A DNA stretch of 64,000 nucleotides from positions 17,744 to 81,743 of the forward strand of contig CAZLZJ010000005.1 in assembly GCA_964563975.1 (NCBI GenBank), given 5' to 3'. Positions 32,823 to 40,617 of the stretch are shown one piece after another. Under the pieces are notes generated by a model. It saw only the letters and a list, made by a program, of their open reading frames with translations, was not told where the DNA came from and did not search any database. Origin of the DNA: JAAYJR01 sp964563975. GTDB lineage: Bacteria > Bacteroidota > Bacteroidia > Bacteroidales > Prolixibacteraceae. The position numbers and the translations under genes are program-made. How positions within the stretch are numbered: the first letter of the stretch is position 1; each line of letters starts with the position of its first letter.

Positions 32823-34787
32823 ATGAATAATTTTTTTTCAAATAGAGTAATTATTTCGGTATGGGTGTCAACTTTTTTGAATCTGCTGAAAAAAACACTT
32901 TTGGCAGCAATGATTTTCATTATACCCGAAGTTAATGCGCAGTCTGCCAAAAGGCTTGAAAAGCTTTTTGAAGATGCAGGACAGCAGTTTGCCAATCAGT
33001 CATATAGCAGTGCGATTGACATTTCAGAAAAAATTATTGAAAAGGACCCCTCTTATCTGGATGCATGGTTATTGCTGGCTGATATTTACCAGGAAATCAA
33101 TAATCCTGAAAAGGAGATTTCTGCTCTTGAAAAAGCTGCCGGCTTAAAAGATATTCCTTTGGTTTGGTTAAGGTTGGGCAATGCTCTTTTATCAATCGGA
33201 AAATATGAAGAAGCTCTCTGCAGTTATACCGGTTATTTAGAGAAGGAGAAGATTAAGCCGGAACGGCGCCGTGAAGTGGAGATGAGAATTGAAAGCTGCC
33301 GTTTTGCCATTGATGCCTTAAAAAATGCTGTGGAATTTAATCCTCAAAGGCTCTCTGATTCAGTTAATTCATCATTTGATGAGTATTGGCCCAGTCTTAA
33401 TATTGATAATTCGCGGCTTATATTCACCCGGCTGGTTAAAGAGCCCGGCAAGCTGCCGCAGGAAGATTTTTATATGTCTGAGAAAATAGGAGATGATTGG
33501 AGTCGTGCAAGGCCGATTGATGAGATAAATACTTCTGATAATGAAGGTGCGCAATGCCTGTCGGCCGATGGTTCTGTTTTGTTTTTTACTGCCTGCAACC
33601 GTTTAGACGGACAAGGGAGTTGCGATATCTACTATTCTGTTATGACAGATGAAGGGTGGAGTGATCCGGCACCTGCAGGGCCGCCTCTTAACAGTTCTTC
33701 ATGGGAGGCTCAGCCCAGTTTATCCTCTGATGGCCGCTTTATATATTTTTCAAGTAACAGGCCCGGCGGAAGGGGAGGTAAGGATATTTGGAGGGCTGAG
33801 TTTGCAGGCTTTGGAGCTAATGGAAAAATGATATGGAAAGAACCGGTCAATCTTGGTGACAGTATAAACACACCAGGTGATGAAACTTCTCCTTTTGTGC
33901 ATGCAGGGAATAAAAATCTTTATTTTGCTTCCGACTATCATATCGGAATGGGAAAATTCGATCTTTTTATGTCTGAAATTATTGATGACTCAACTTTTTC
34001 AAAACCTGTAAATCTCGGATATCCGATTAACACCTTTAATGATGAGCAGGGATTATTTATCAGCGCAGATGGTACGACTGCATTTTTTTCTTCGCCCCGG
34101 TATAATCCTCCCGACATCGATATATACTCTTTTCGCATGGATGAGTCAATTCGTCCTCATCCTGCAACATATGCTCAGATTAAGGTGTATGACGAAAAAA
34201 CTTTACTGCCTGTTCAGGCAACTGTCAGATTAACAAATCTGACATCAGCTGAACTTTCTGAACGGATTGAAGAGACAGATAATAATGGAAGGTCATTGAT
34301 TTGCCTGCCTGCGGGTAATAATTATGCATTTTCTGTGTCTAAAGAGGGATACCTTTTTTATTCTGAATATTTTAATCTCAGTGAGGTGAAAAATGTATAT
34401 AATCCGTATGAGCTTGATATAAAGCTTAAATCGGTTGATGTTGGTGCAGAGATGAATCTTTATAATATATATTTTAAGACCGATTCATTTGCAATTCTGC
34501 CTGAGTCTGAGCCGGAATTATTGCGACTGTCTGATTTTCTTGAATCGAATCCAACTTTAAAGATTGAGATACAAGGCCATACAGATAATACCGGGAATGC
34601 TGACCATAATCTGAAGCTTTCAGAAAAAAGAGCTGATGCTGTTACCGTATATCTTAAAGAGCAGGGTATAGGAGACGAAAGAGTTAAATGGGCAGGGTAC
34701 GGAGCAGAAAGGCCTGTGGCTGACAATAGTACAGAAGAGGGCAGGAGGCTAAACCGGCGTACCACTATAAAAATATTGGATAAATAG
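32823..34787 (+). CDS. OmpA-family protein with TPR, PD40 propeller and CRD (PorE-like)
   Basis: 654 residues. A signal sequence ends near EVNAQ (residue 40). In order: TPR helices (about 45-165: AIDISEKIIEKDPSYLDAWLLLADIY); a PD40-type beta-propeller (about 185-445: CLSADGSVLFFTACNR, SLSSDGRFIYFSSNRPGGRGGKDIW, FISADGTTAFFSSPRY); a carboxypeptidase-regulatory-like domain (about 455-535); and an OmpA C-terminal peptidoglycan-binding domain (about 545-654: IEIQGHTDNTGNADHN, LSEKRADAV, GYGAERPVADN). This order matches PorE of the type IX secretion system in Porphyromonas, but the signal lacks a clear lipobox. A T9SS link is inference from architecture. Confidence 0.82.
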   Translation: MNNFFSNRVIISVWVSTFLNLLKKTLLAAMIFIIPEVNAQSAKRLEKLFEDAGQQFANQSYSSAIDISEKIIEKDPSYLDAWLLLADIYQEINNPEKEISALEKAAGLKDIPLVWLRLGNALLSIGKYEEALCSYTGYLEKEKIKPERRREVEMRIESCRFAIDALKNAVEFNPQRLSDSVNSSFDEYWPSLNIDNSRLIFTRLVKEPGKLPQEDFYMSEKIGDDWSRARPIDEINTSDNEGAQCLSADGSVLFFTACNRLDGQGSCDIYYSVMTDEGWSDPAPAGPPLNSSSWEAQPSLSSDGRFIYFSSNRPGGRGGKDIWRAEFAGFGANGKMIWKEPVNLGDSINTPGDETSPFVHAGNKNLYFASDYHIGMGKFDLFMSEIIDDSTFSKPVNLGYPINTFNDEQGLFISADGTTAFFSSPRYNPPDIDIYSFRMDESIRPHPATYAQIKVYDEKTLLPVQATVRLTNLTSAELSERIEETDNNGRSLICLPAGNNYAFSVSKEGYLFYSEYFNLSEVKNVYNPYELDIKLKSVDVGAEMNLYNIYFKTDSFAILPESEPELLRLSDFLESNPTLKIEIQGHTDNTGNADHNLKLSEKRADAVTVYLKEQGIGDERVKWAGYGAERPVADNSTEEGRRLNRRTTIKILDK

Positions 34788-34832
34788 GAATTTTATATTT
34801 CCCAATCGTCTGAAAATGAGTACATTATTTTT

Positions 34833-34864
34833 TTTGATTTCGATTTATAATTTAGCTAAGTTTG
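34833..34864 (+). promoter_or_regulatory. Bacteroidota promoter, both elements
   Basis: TTTG at 34833-34836, a 20-nt spacer, then TAAGTTTG at 34857-34864. Both elements and the spacing match the Bacteroidota sigma-70 consensus. It lies 42 nt before the YjbQ start. Confidence 0.65.
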
Positions 34865-34906
34865 CGGATTGAATAAAAATAATTGAATTGTATTGATATT
34901 TATGTT

Positions 34907-35317
34907 ATGATACAACAGACGGAAATAACACTTCCTCGTTTTAAGAGAGGTTATCATTTGATTACATCATATATTTTAAAGAAGCTTCTGCCGTTGCCAG
35001 AGAAAGGGTTGCTCCATATTCTGGTAAAGCATACATCAGCAGGGATAACCCTTAACGAGAATGCTGATCCGGATGTAAGAGCCGACTTTGAGTCATTTAT
35101 GAATAAACTGATACCTGAAAATGATCCGGTTTTTACACATACCATCGAAGGAAGTGATGATATGCCTGCACATCTTAAATCATCCGTAATTGGTTCAGAG
35201 ATTACAATACCGATTTCAGGCCAGCGTCTGAACCTTGGTATCTGGCAGGGAATTTATTTATGTGAATTTCGCAATAATGCTTCCGGCAGGCGACTGGTAC
35301 TTACAATATTATGTTAG
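34907..35317 (+). CDS. YjbQ family protein (UPF0047)
   Basis: 136 residues from ATG 34907 (MIQQTEITLPRFKRG). The TTG-initiated extension from 34883 lacks support, and the ATG is well placed after the promoter. Family signatures: LLHILVKHTSAGITLNENADPD, HTIEGSDDMPAHLKSSVIG and LGIWQGIYLCEFR. YjbQ proteins have been reported to have a weak thiamine-phosphate-synthase activity; the physiological role is unsettled. It is a single-gene unit. Confidence 0.92.
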   Translation: MIQQTEITLPRFKRGYHLITSYILKKLLPLPEKGLLHILVKHTSAGITLNENADPDVRADFESFMNKLIPENDPVFTHTIEGSDDMPAHLKSSVIGSEITIPISGQRLNLGIWQGIYLCEFRNNASGRRLVLTILC

Positions 35318-35453
35318 TTACTTTCGTTTCATGTCGTCAGAAAGCCAAATCATCTGTTATAAAATAATTAATTTTCAGGTGTAAACCGGGATACAACACC
35401 TCTTTTGAATCTATATAAAAATTACTTTGTAATAACAATAACCAAAATATGCA
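35318..35453 (+). other. Intergenic region before iorA
   Basis: 136 nt. It contains TTACTTTG near 35423, one position off the -7 consensus, and no hairpin of note. The promoter for the ior pair is probably here but is not clearly resolved. Confidence 0.25.
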
Positions 35454-37058
35454 ATGCAAAAAAGACTATTATTAGGAGTTGAAGCAATCGGGCAGGCTGC
35501 AATTGATGCGGGTATTTCCGGTGTTTATGCCTATCCCGGCACTCCTTCAACGGAGATAACCGGGTATATTCAGAATAATCCTGTAGCTGTTGAAAGAAAT
35601 ATTCACCGTAAATGGTCAGTAAATGAAAAAACAGCCATGGAAGCTGCTCTGGGAATGTCATATGCAGGGAAAAGATCGTTGACCTGTATGAAGCATGTGG
35701 GGCTTAATGTTGCTGCTGACGTATTTATGAATGCATCTGTAACAGGGGTAAATGGCGGATTGGTTGTTGTTGTGGCTGATGATCCGTCACAGCACTCTTC
35801 ACAAAATGAACAAGATTCCAGATATTATGGCAAGTTTGCCATGATACCCGTTTTAGAACCATCAAATCAGCAGGAAGCTTACGATATGACTATGGAGGCA
35901 TTCGACATATCGGAACAATTAAAGCTTCCGGTGATGGTGAGAATACCAACACGTTTGGCTCATTCCCGTTCAGGGGTGTTGCAGAAAAATCTTTTGGAGG
36001 AAAACAGATTAAGGTTCCCTGAAAATTTAAAACAGTTTATACTTGTTCCGGCATACGGACGGAAGCGTTATCAGGAATTATTAGATAAACAGCCGGCAAT
36101 ATTGCAACTGGCTGAAGAATCAAAATATAATTTTTATATCGAAGGCAATGATAAAAGCCTTGGTATAATTTGTTGCGGAATTACTATTAATTATCTGATG
36201 GAGAACTTTCCTGACGGTAACTGTCCGTGGCCGGTAGTTAAAATAAGCCATTATCCCCTGCCCGGGAAATTATTGTTAAGATTAGAAGAGGAGTGCGACA
36301 AATTGCTTGTGGTTGAAGAGGGATATCCTATAGCAGAAGAGATATTAAAAGATTTTTTCGGGAAAGGTAAAATTGTAAATGGGCGGCTTGATGGAACTTT
36401 ACCTCGCAAGGGGGAGCTTAATCCCGATCATCTGGCCGATGCATTAGGATTGAAAAAGGGTACTTCCCGGATAACTCCTGCCGGTTTACCAAACCGCCCT
36501 CCTTCATTGTGTGTGGGATGCGGACATATAGATACTTTTTTGGCTTTGAATGAGATAATAGGTGAAATAGGTGAGGGAAGGGTATTTTCCGATATTGGTT
36601 GTTATGCCCTTGGTGTTCTTCCGCCATATAATTCGATAAATACATGTGTAGATATGGGAGCTTCAATCACAATGGCTAAAGGAGCTGCTGATGCCGGCAT
36701 GTTGCCGGTGCTTGCTGTTATCGGAGATTCAACATTTACCCATTCAGGAATTACCGGATTGCTTGATTGTGTTAACGGAAAAAGTAATGTTAATATTATT
36801 ATTGTTGATAATGAGACAGTTGCAATGACCGGTGGTCAGGAGTCTTCTGCTGAAGGGCGGATTGAAAATATCTGTATGGGAGTAGGAGTGGATCCTGGCC
36901 ATATAAGGGTATTTGTTCCGCTTAAAAAAAATCATAAAAAAATAGTGAATATTATAAGGGAGGAGATGAATTACGATGGAGTCTCCGTGATGATCGGAAG
37001 GCGTGAATGTGTACAAAAGGCGGTTAGATCAAAAAGGTTAAATATAAAAAAGGAGTAA
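35454..37058 (+). CDS. iorA: Indolepyruvate ferredoxin oxidoreductase, alpha subunit, lacking C-terminal ferredoxin domain
   Basis: 534 residues. The N-terminal pyrimidine-binding half has GVYAYPGTPSTEITGY and EKTAMEAALGMSYAG. The TPP-pyrophosphate half has LCVGCGHIDTFLALNEI, VFSDIGCYALG and the GDSTFTHSGI...VDNETVAMTGGQ Mg/TPP region. It catalyses CoA-dependent oxidative decarboxylation of aryl pyruvates (and the reverse) with the IorB subunit. Archaeal IorA carries two 4Fe-4S clusters in a C-terminal ferredoxin domain; this protein ends at RSKRLNIKKE without it. It is followed at once by iorB. Confidence 0.9.
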   Translation: MQKRLLLGVEAIGQAAIDAGISGVYAYPGTPSTEITGYIQNNPVAVERNIHRKWSVNEKTAMEAALGMSYAGKRSLTCMKHVGLNVAADVFMNASVTGVNGGLVVVVADDPSQHSSQNEQDSRYYGKFAMIPVLEPSNQQEAYDMTMEAFDISEQLKLPVMVRIPTRLAHSRSGVLQKNLLEENRLRFPENLKQFILVPAYGRKRYQELLDKQPAILQLAEESKYNFYIEGNDKSLGIICCGITINYLMENFPDGNCPWPVVKISHYPLPGKLLLRLEEECDKLLVVEEGYPIAEEILKDFFGKGKIVNGRLDGTLPRKGELNPDHLADALGLKKGTSRITPAGLPNRPPSLCVGCGHIDTFLALNEIIGEIGEGRVFSDIGCYALGVLPPYNSINTCVDMGASITMAKGAADAGMLPVLAVIGDSTFTHSGITGLLDCVNGKSNVNIIIVDNETVAMTGGQESSAEGRIENICMGVGVDPGHIRVFVPLKKNHKKIVNIIREEMNYDGVSVMIGRRECVQKAVRSKRLNIKKE

Positions 37059-37061
37059 GTG

Positions 37062-37640
37062 ATGAAGAGCGATATTATCTTAGCAGGAGTTGGCGGACAG
37101 GGAATTTTATCTATTGCAGCAGTTTTGGGGGCAGCTGCCCTTAATGAGAATTATTATCTTAAACAGGCAGAAACACACGGAATGAGCCAAAGAGGCGGAG
37201 AAGTGGTTTCTCATCTCAGGATTTCTGACCGGCCTGTTCACTCTGATCTGATCCCTTTGGGCAAAGCCGGTCTGATACTATCGGTCGAACCACTTGAGTC
37301 TTTAAGATATCTTCCTTATCTGTCTGCTCAGGGCACTTTGGTTACCAACACAGTTGAATTCAGAAATATTGTTAATTATCCGGATATTAAAAAGATATTT
37401 GAAGAGTTAGCCGGAAAATTGAAAATGATAAGAATTAATGCTGATCAGCTTGCAAAAGATATGGGGAATCCGAGAGCTTCCAATATGGTAATGTTAGGCG
37501 CAGCTTCTCCGTTTATAGAGATAAGCCCGGAAATTATTATAAAGGGCATAAAAGATGTATTTAAGCCAAAAGGAAAAAAAATAGTTGGATCAAATATTGA
37601 TCTATTTTTGGAAGGAAGAAAATTTTCTGAAGGCCAATAA
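37062..37640 (+). CDS. iorB: Indolepyruvate oxidoreductase, beta (gamma-type) subunit
   Basis: 192 residues from ATG 37062; a GTG one codon earlier is less likely. Opening KSDIILAGVGGQGILSIAAVLG and HGMSQRGGEVVSHLRIS are the diagnostic motifs of the small 2-oxoacid:ferredoxin oxidoreductase subunit. An AAGGAG sits 7-8 nt upstream within the last iorA codons. The 3-nt spacing from iorA implies coupled expression of the two-subunit enzyme. Confidence 0.93.
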   Translation: MKSDIILAGVGGQGILSIAAVLGAAALNENYYLKQAETHGMSQRGGEVVSHLRISDRPVHSDLIPLGKAGLILSVEPLESLRYLPYLSAQGTLVTNTVEFRNIVNYPDIKKIFEELAGKLKMIRINADQLAKDMGNPRASNMVMLGAASPFIEISPEIIIKGIKDVFKPKGKKIVGSNIDLFLEGRKFSEGQ

Positions 37641-37661
37641 CCGGAAATTGCTTATAAGATA

Positions 37662-38558
37662 TTAGCTTTTTATAATCTTTTTTGTTCTTTCAACAAGGTC
37701 TTTTAATCCTTCAATAGTACCGCCTCCGCGTTGTTCAAGTGTCAGCCAGCTGTTATATCCGATCTCGTCAAGTGCTTTCATTACGGCCGGCCAGTTAACT
37801 GTACCTTCGCCTAAGTCAACATTGAACCCTGCCCTTTTACCTTTAGTGTTGGCAGCTTCCATGTCAAATTCCTTTATATGTACACGTGCTATCCGCTTAC
37901 CAAGGATTTTAATCCACTGTTCCGGCCATCCGTAGACCATGATATTTCCACAATCGAAAAAGAACTTTACATATTGACTTTTAAACTGATCCATATAGTG
38001 TATTGCTTCAACAGGGCTTAACAGGAAGTTATTCCAAACATTTTCTATGGCAATGCTTACTTTTAGTTTTTCTGCCAATGGAACTACTTTTTTTATCTCT
38101 TCGGTAGTACGGTTCCAGCACTCATCATAACTTACCGATTCGTCAACTTTTCCCGGAACAAGCAGAACTGCATCGGTTCCATAATATTTGGCATCTTCAA
38201 TTGAGTGTTCAAGAGCCTCTCTGCCTTTATCTCTGATGGCTTTATCCGGAGATGACAACAGCCATTCCCAGTGTTTTGAATCGCAAACACTTGAAATGGG
38301 TAAACCCGTGGCTTTACTGGCTTTCATCACTTCATTCCTGTCAAGATGGCTGTTAACCTGAACACCGTTAAAACCTGCCTCTTTTGCATGTCTGAATTTT
38401 TCTCCGATATCGGTGCTGGTTCCGATTGTTCCCCACATAATACCTATCCGGTAATTTCTTGCCGGTTGAGCAATATTGCCGGTAAGTCCAAATGCAGGCA
38501 TTGCTGATACAGCCATTGAGCTTAAAACCGTGTTTTTTACAAATTTGCGTCTGTCCAT
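37662..38558 (-). CDS. Tat-exported sugar phosphate isomerase/epimerase-like protein
   Basis: 298 residues with a twin-arginine signal (MDRRKFVKNTVLSSMAVSAMPAFG). The TIM-barrel (AP endonuclease 2/xylose isomerase superfamily) shows GFNGVQVNSH, VSIAIENVWNN, VKFFFDCGNI, RIARVHIKEFD and WLTLEQRGG, which carry probable metal ligands. Unlike the gene at 16788 it has no lipobox. It converges on iorB (21 nt apart). The nearby fucI hints at a carbohydrate role, but no substrate can be assigned. Confidence 0.85.
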   Translation of the reverse strand: MDRRKFVKNTVLSSMAVSAMPAFGLTGNIAQPARNYRIGIMWGTIGTSTDIGEKFRHAKEAGFNGVQVNSHLDRNEVMKASKATGLPISSVCDSKHWEWLLSSPDKAIRDKGREALEHSIEDAKYYGTDAVLLVPGKVDESVSYDECWNRTTEEIKKVVPLAEKLKVSIAIENVWNNFLLSPVEAIHYMDQFKSQYVKFFFDCGNIMVYGWPEQWIKILGKRIARVHIKEFDMEAANTKGKRAGFNVDLGEGTVNWPAVMKALDEIGYNSWLTLEQRGGGTIEGLKDLVERTKKIIKS

Positions 38559-38583
38559 GATATCTTAATTTAAATTGTGATAT

Positions 38584-38616
38584 CAAATATAGTAATAGAT
38601 TTAGAAGATATCCAAA
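38584..38616 (-). promoter_or_regulatory. Bacteroidota promoter, both elements (minus strand)
   Basis: On the minus strand: TTTG (38616-38613), a 21-nt spacer, then TATATTTG (38591-38584). Consensus match at both elements, 25 nt before the epimerase-like gene start. Confidence 0.65.
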
Positions 38617-38700
38617 AAATCTATTTTGTTATTTTTTTTATCTTTCAATAAAAAATAGTTAGTTTTACTATTCATAATTATAAACATTTAACTAAAGATC

Positions 38701-40482
38701 ATGACTAACAGATTGATAGGAAGATTTCCAAAAGTGGGTATTCGTCCGGTAATTGACGGACGGGAGCGTGGGGTACGCGAATCGCTCGAGGTGCAGACTA
38801 TGAATCTTGCCGGGGCAGCAGCAAAGCTGATTGAGGAAAATGTACGGTTTTCATCAGGCGACGAGGTTGAGTGTGTTATTGCCGATACCACAATTGGCGG
38901 GGTTGCTGAGGCGGCAATGTGTGCCGACAAGTTTGAAAAGGAAGGGGTAGGGGTTTCACTTACAGTAACATCGAGCTGGTGCTACGGAACCGAAGTAATG
39001 GATTCAAACCCTTTAATTCCAAAAGCAGTATGGGGGTTTAACGGTACGGAACGGCCCGGGGCAGTATATCTTGCTGCAGCTCTTGCCGGATATACACAAA
39101 AAGGCCTTCCTGCATTTGGTATCTACGGAGCTGATGTTAAAGATGCCGGTGATACGGATATCCCGGATGATGTGAAAGAGAAGATTTTGCGATTTATTAA
39201 AGCTTCTCTGGCAGTGGCACAGATGAAAGGGAAGTCATATCTTTCAATTGGCTACACCTCAATGGGTATTGCCGGATCAACAGTAAACCCCGACCTGTTT
39301 CAGGAATATTTTGGTATGCGCACAGAGTTTGTTGATATGTCGGAGATTAAACGCCGCCTTGAAGAAGATATCTATGACAAAGAGGAATTTGAGAAAGCTG
39401 TCAGGTGGACAAGGTCTAACTGTATTGAGGGAGATGATTATAATAAACCTTCCGTGCAGGCAAGCCGTGAACGTAAAGATAGTGACTGGGAAACTTCAGT
39501 AAAGATGGCAATGATATTTCGCGACCTGATGATAGGCAATCCTAAGTTAAAGGAGGCAGGATTTGGAGAGGAGTCGCATGGCAAAAATGCAATTACCGGA
39601 GGGTTCCAGGGGCAAAGGCAATGGACTGACTATATGCCGAATGGTGATTTTGCCGAAGTTATTCTGAATACTTCATTTGATTGGAACGGGATACGTCAGC
39701 CTTTTGTGTTTGCTACGGAAAATGACAGCCTGAATGCCATGCCTATGTTGTTTGGACATCTTTTAACCAATACCGCACAAATTTTTTCTGATGTAAGGAC
39801 TTACTGGAGCCCTGCTGCAGTGGAAAGGGTAACAGGTAAGAAACTTACCGGATTGGCAAAAGATGGGATAATCCATCTTCTCAATTCAGGTGCCACCACA
39901 TTGGATGCTACCGGACAGCAAATAGACAAGGATGGTAATCAAATGATGAAACCTTTTTGGGATATTACTGAAGATGATGTTAAAAGATGCTTAGAGAATA
40001 CCAGATTTTGCCCGGCAAACAGGGAGTACTTTAGGGGAGGGGGTTATTCAAGCCAGTTTAAAACCTCTGCACAAATGCCCGTGACAATGACAAGGCTTAA
40101 TCTTGTAAAGGGATTGGGGCCCATACTTCAGATTGCAGAAGGATTTACTGTTGATATTGATAATGAAATACATAAAGTGTTAAATGAACGGACCGACCCG
40201 ACATGGCCATCCACATGGTTTGTCCCCCGGCTTACCGGGAAAGGAGCATTTAAAGATGTCTATTCAGTTATGGCAAATTGGGGTGCTAACCATGGTGCAA
40301 TCAGTTACGGACATATAGGTGCAGACCTTATAACGCTGGCATCGTTGCTAAGAATACCCGTGTGTATGCATAATGTTGATGAAAACAGTATTTTTCGTCC
40401 AAGTGCCTGGAATGCATTCGGACAAGATAAAGAGGGTGCAGATTACAGGGCTTGCGCCTGTTTTGGGCCTTTATACAAATAA
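38701..40482 (+). CDS. fucI: L-fucose isomerase
   Basis: 593 residues, full length for FucI, which converts L-fucose to L-fuculose (and D-arabinose to D-ribulose) with Mn2+. Recognised family segments: VGIRPVIDGRERGVRESLE, TVTSSWCYGTEVMD, WGFNGTERPGAVYLAA, GFQGQRQWTDYMPNGDFAE (active-site Glu region), TENDSLNAMPMLFGHLLTN (metal Asp region) and WGANHGAISYGHIGADL. No fuculokinase, aldolase or permease gene accompanies it in the window, so the rest of the pathway must lie elsewhere. Confidence 0.96.
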   Translation: MTNRLIGRFPKVGIRPVIDGRERGVRESLEVQTMNLAGAAAKLIEENVRFSSGDEVECVIADTTIGGVAEAAMCADKFEKEGVGVSLTVTSSWCYGTEVMDSNPLIPKAVWGFNGTERPGAVYLAAALAGYTQKGLPAFGIYGADVKDAGDTDIPDDVKEKILRFIKASLAVAQMKGKSYLSIGYTSMGIAGSTVNPDLFQEYFGMRTEFVDMSEIKRRLEEDIYDKEEFEKAVRWTRSNCIEGDDYNKPSVQASRERKDSDWETSVKMAMIFRDLMIGNPKLKEAGFGEESHGKNAITGGFQGQRQWTDYMPNGDFAEVILNTSFDWNGIRQPFVFATENDSLNAMPMLFGHLLTNTAQIFSDVRTYWSPAAVERVTGKKLTGLAKDGIIHLLNSGATTLDATGQQIDKDGNQMMKPFWDITEDDVKRCLENTRFCPANREYFRGGGYSSQFKTSAQMPVTMTRLNLVKGLGPILQIAEGFTVDIDNEIHKVLNERTDPTWPSTWFVPRLTGKGAFKDVYSVMANWGANHGAISYGHIGADLITLASLLRIPVCMHNVDENSIFRPSAWNAFGQDKEGADYRACACFGPLYK

Positions 40483-40617
40483 ATCAGGGTTCGTTTTATA
40501 TAATCGGTTAATTAGTTTCCTGCATATTTTAATATATATACTTTGTCTGCGGTATCTCTTTTCAGGTATTTTCACAGTAAAGCTTATCTCTGCAATAATA
40601 TTAGTAAAATAGTAAAA

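Noticed and set aside
37059..37061. GTG start for iorB one codon before the ATG
   Set aside because: The ATG at 37062 has a well-spaced AAGGAG and gives the normal N-terminus.
38660..38667. TAGTTTTA as a fucI promoter
   Set aside because: Last base of the -7 element mismatches and no -33 element is correctly spaced.
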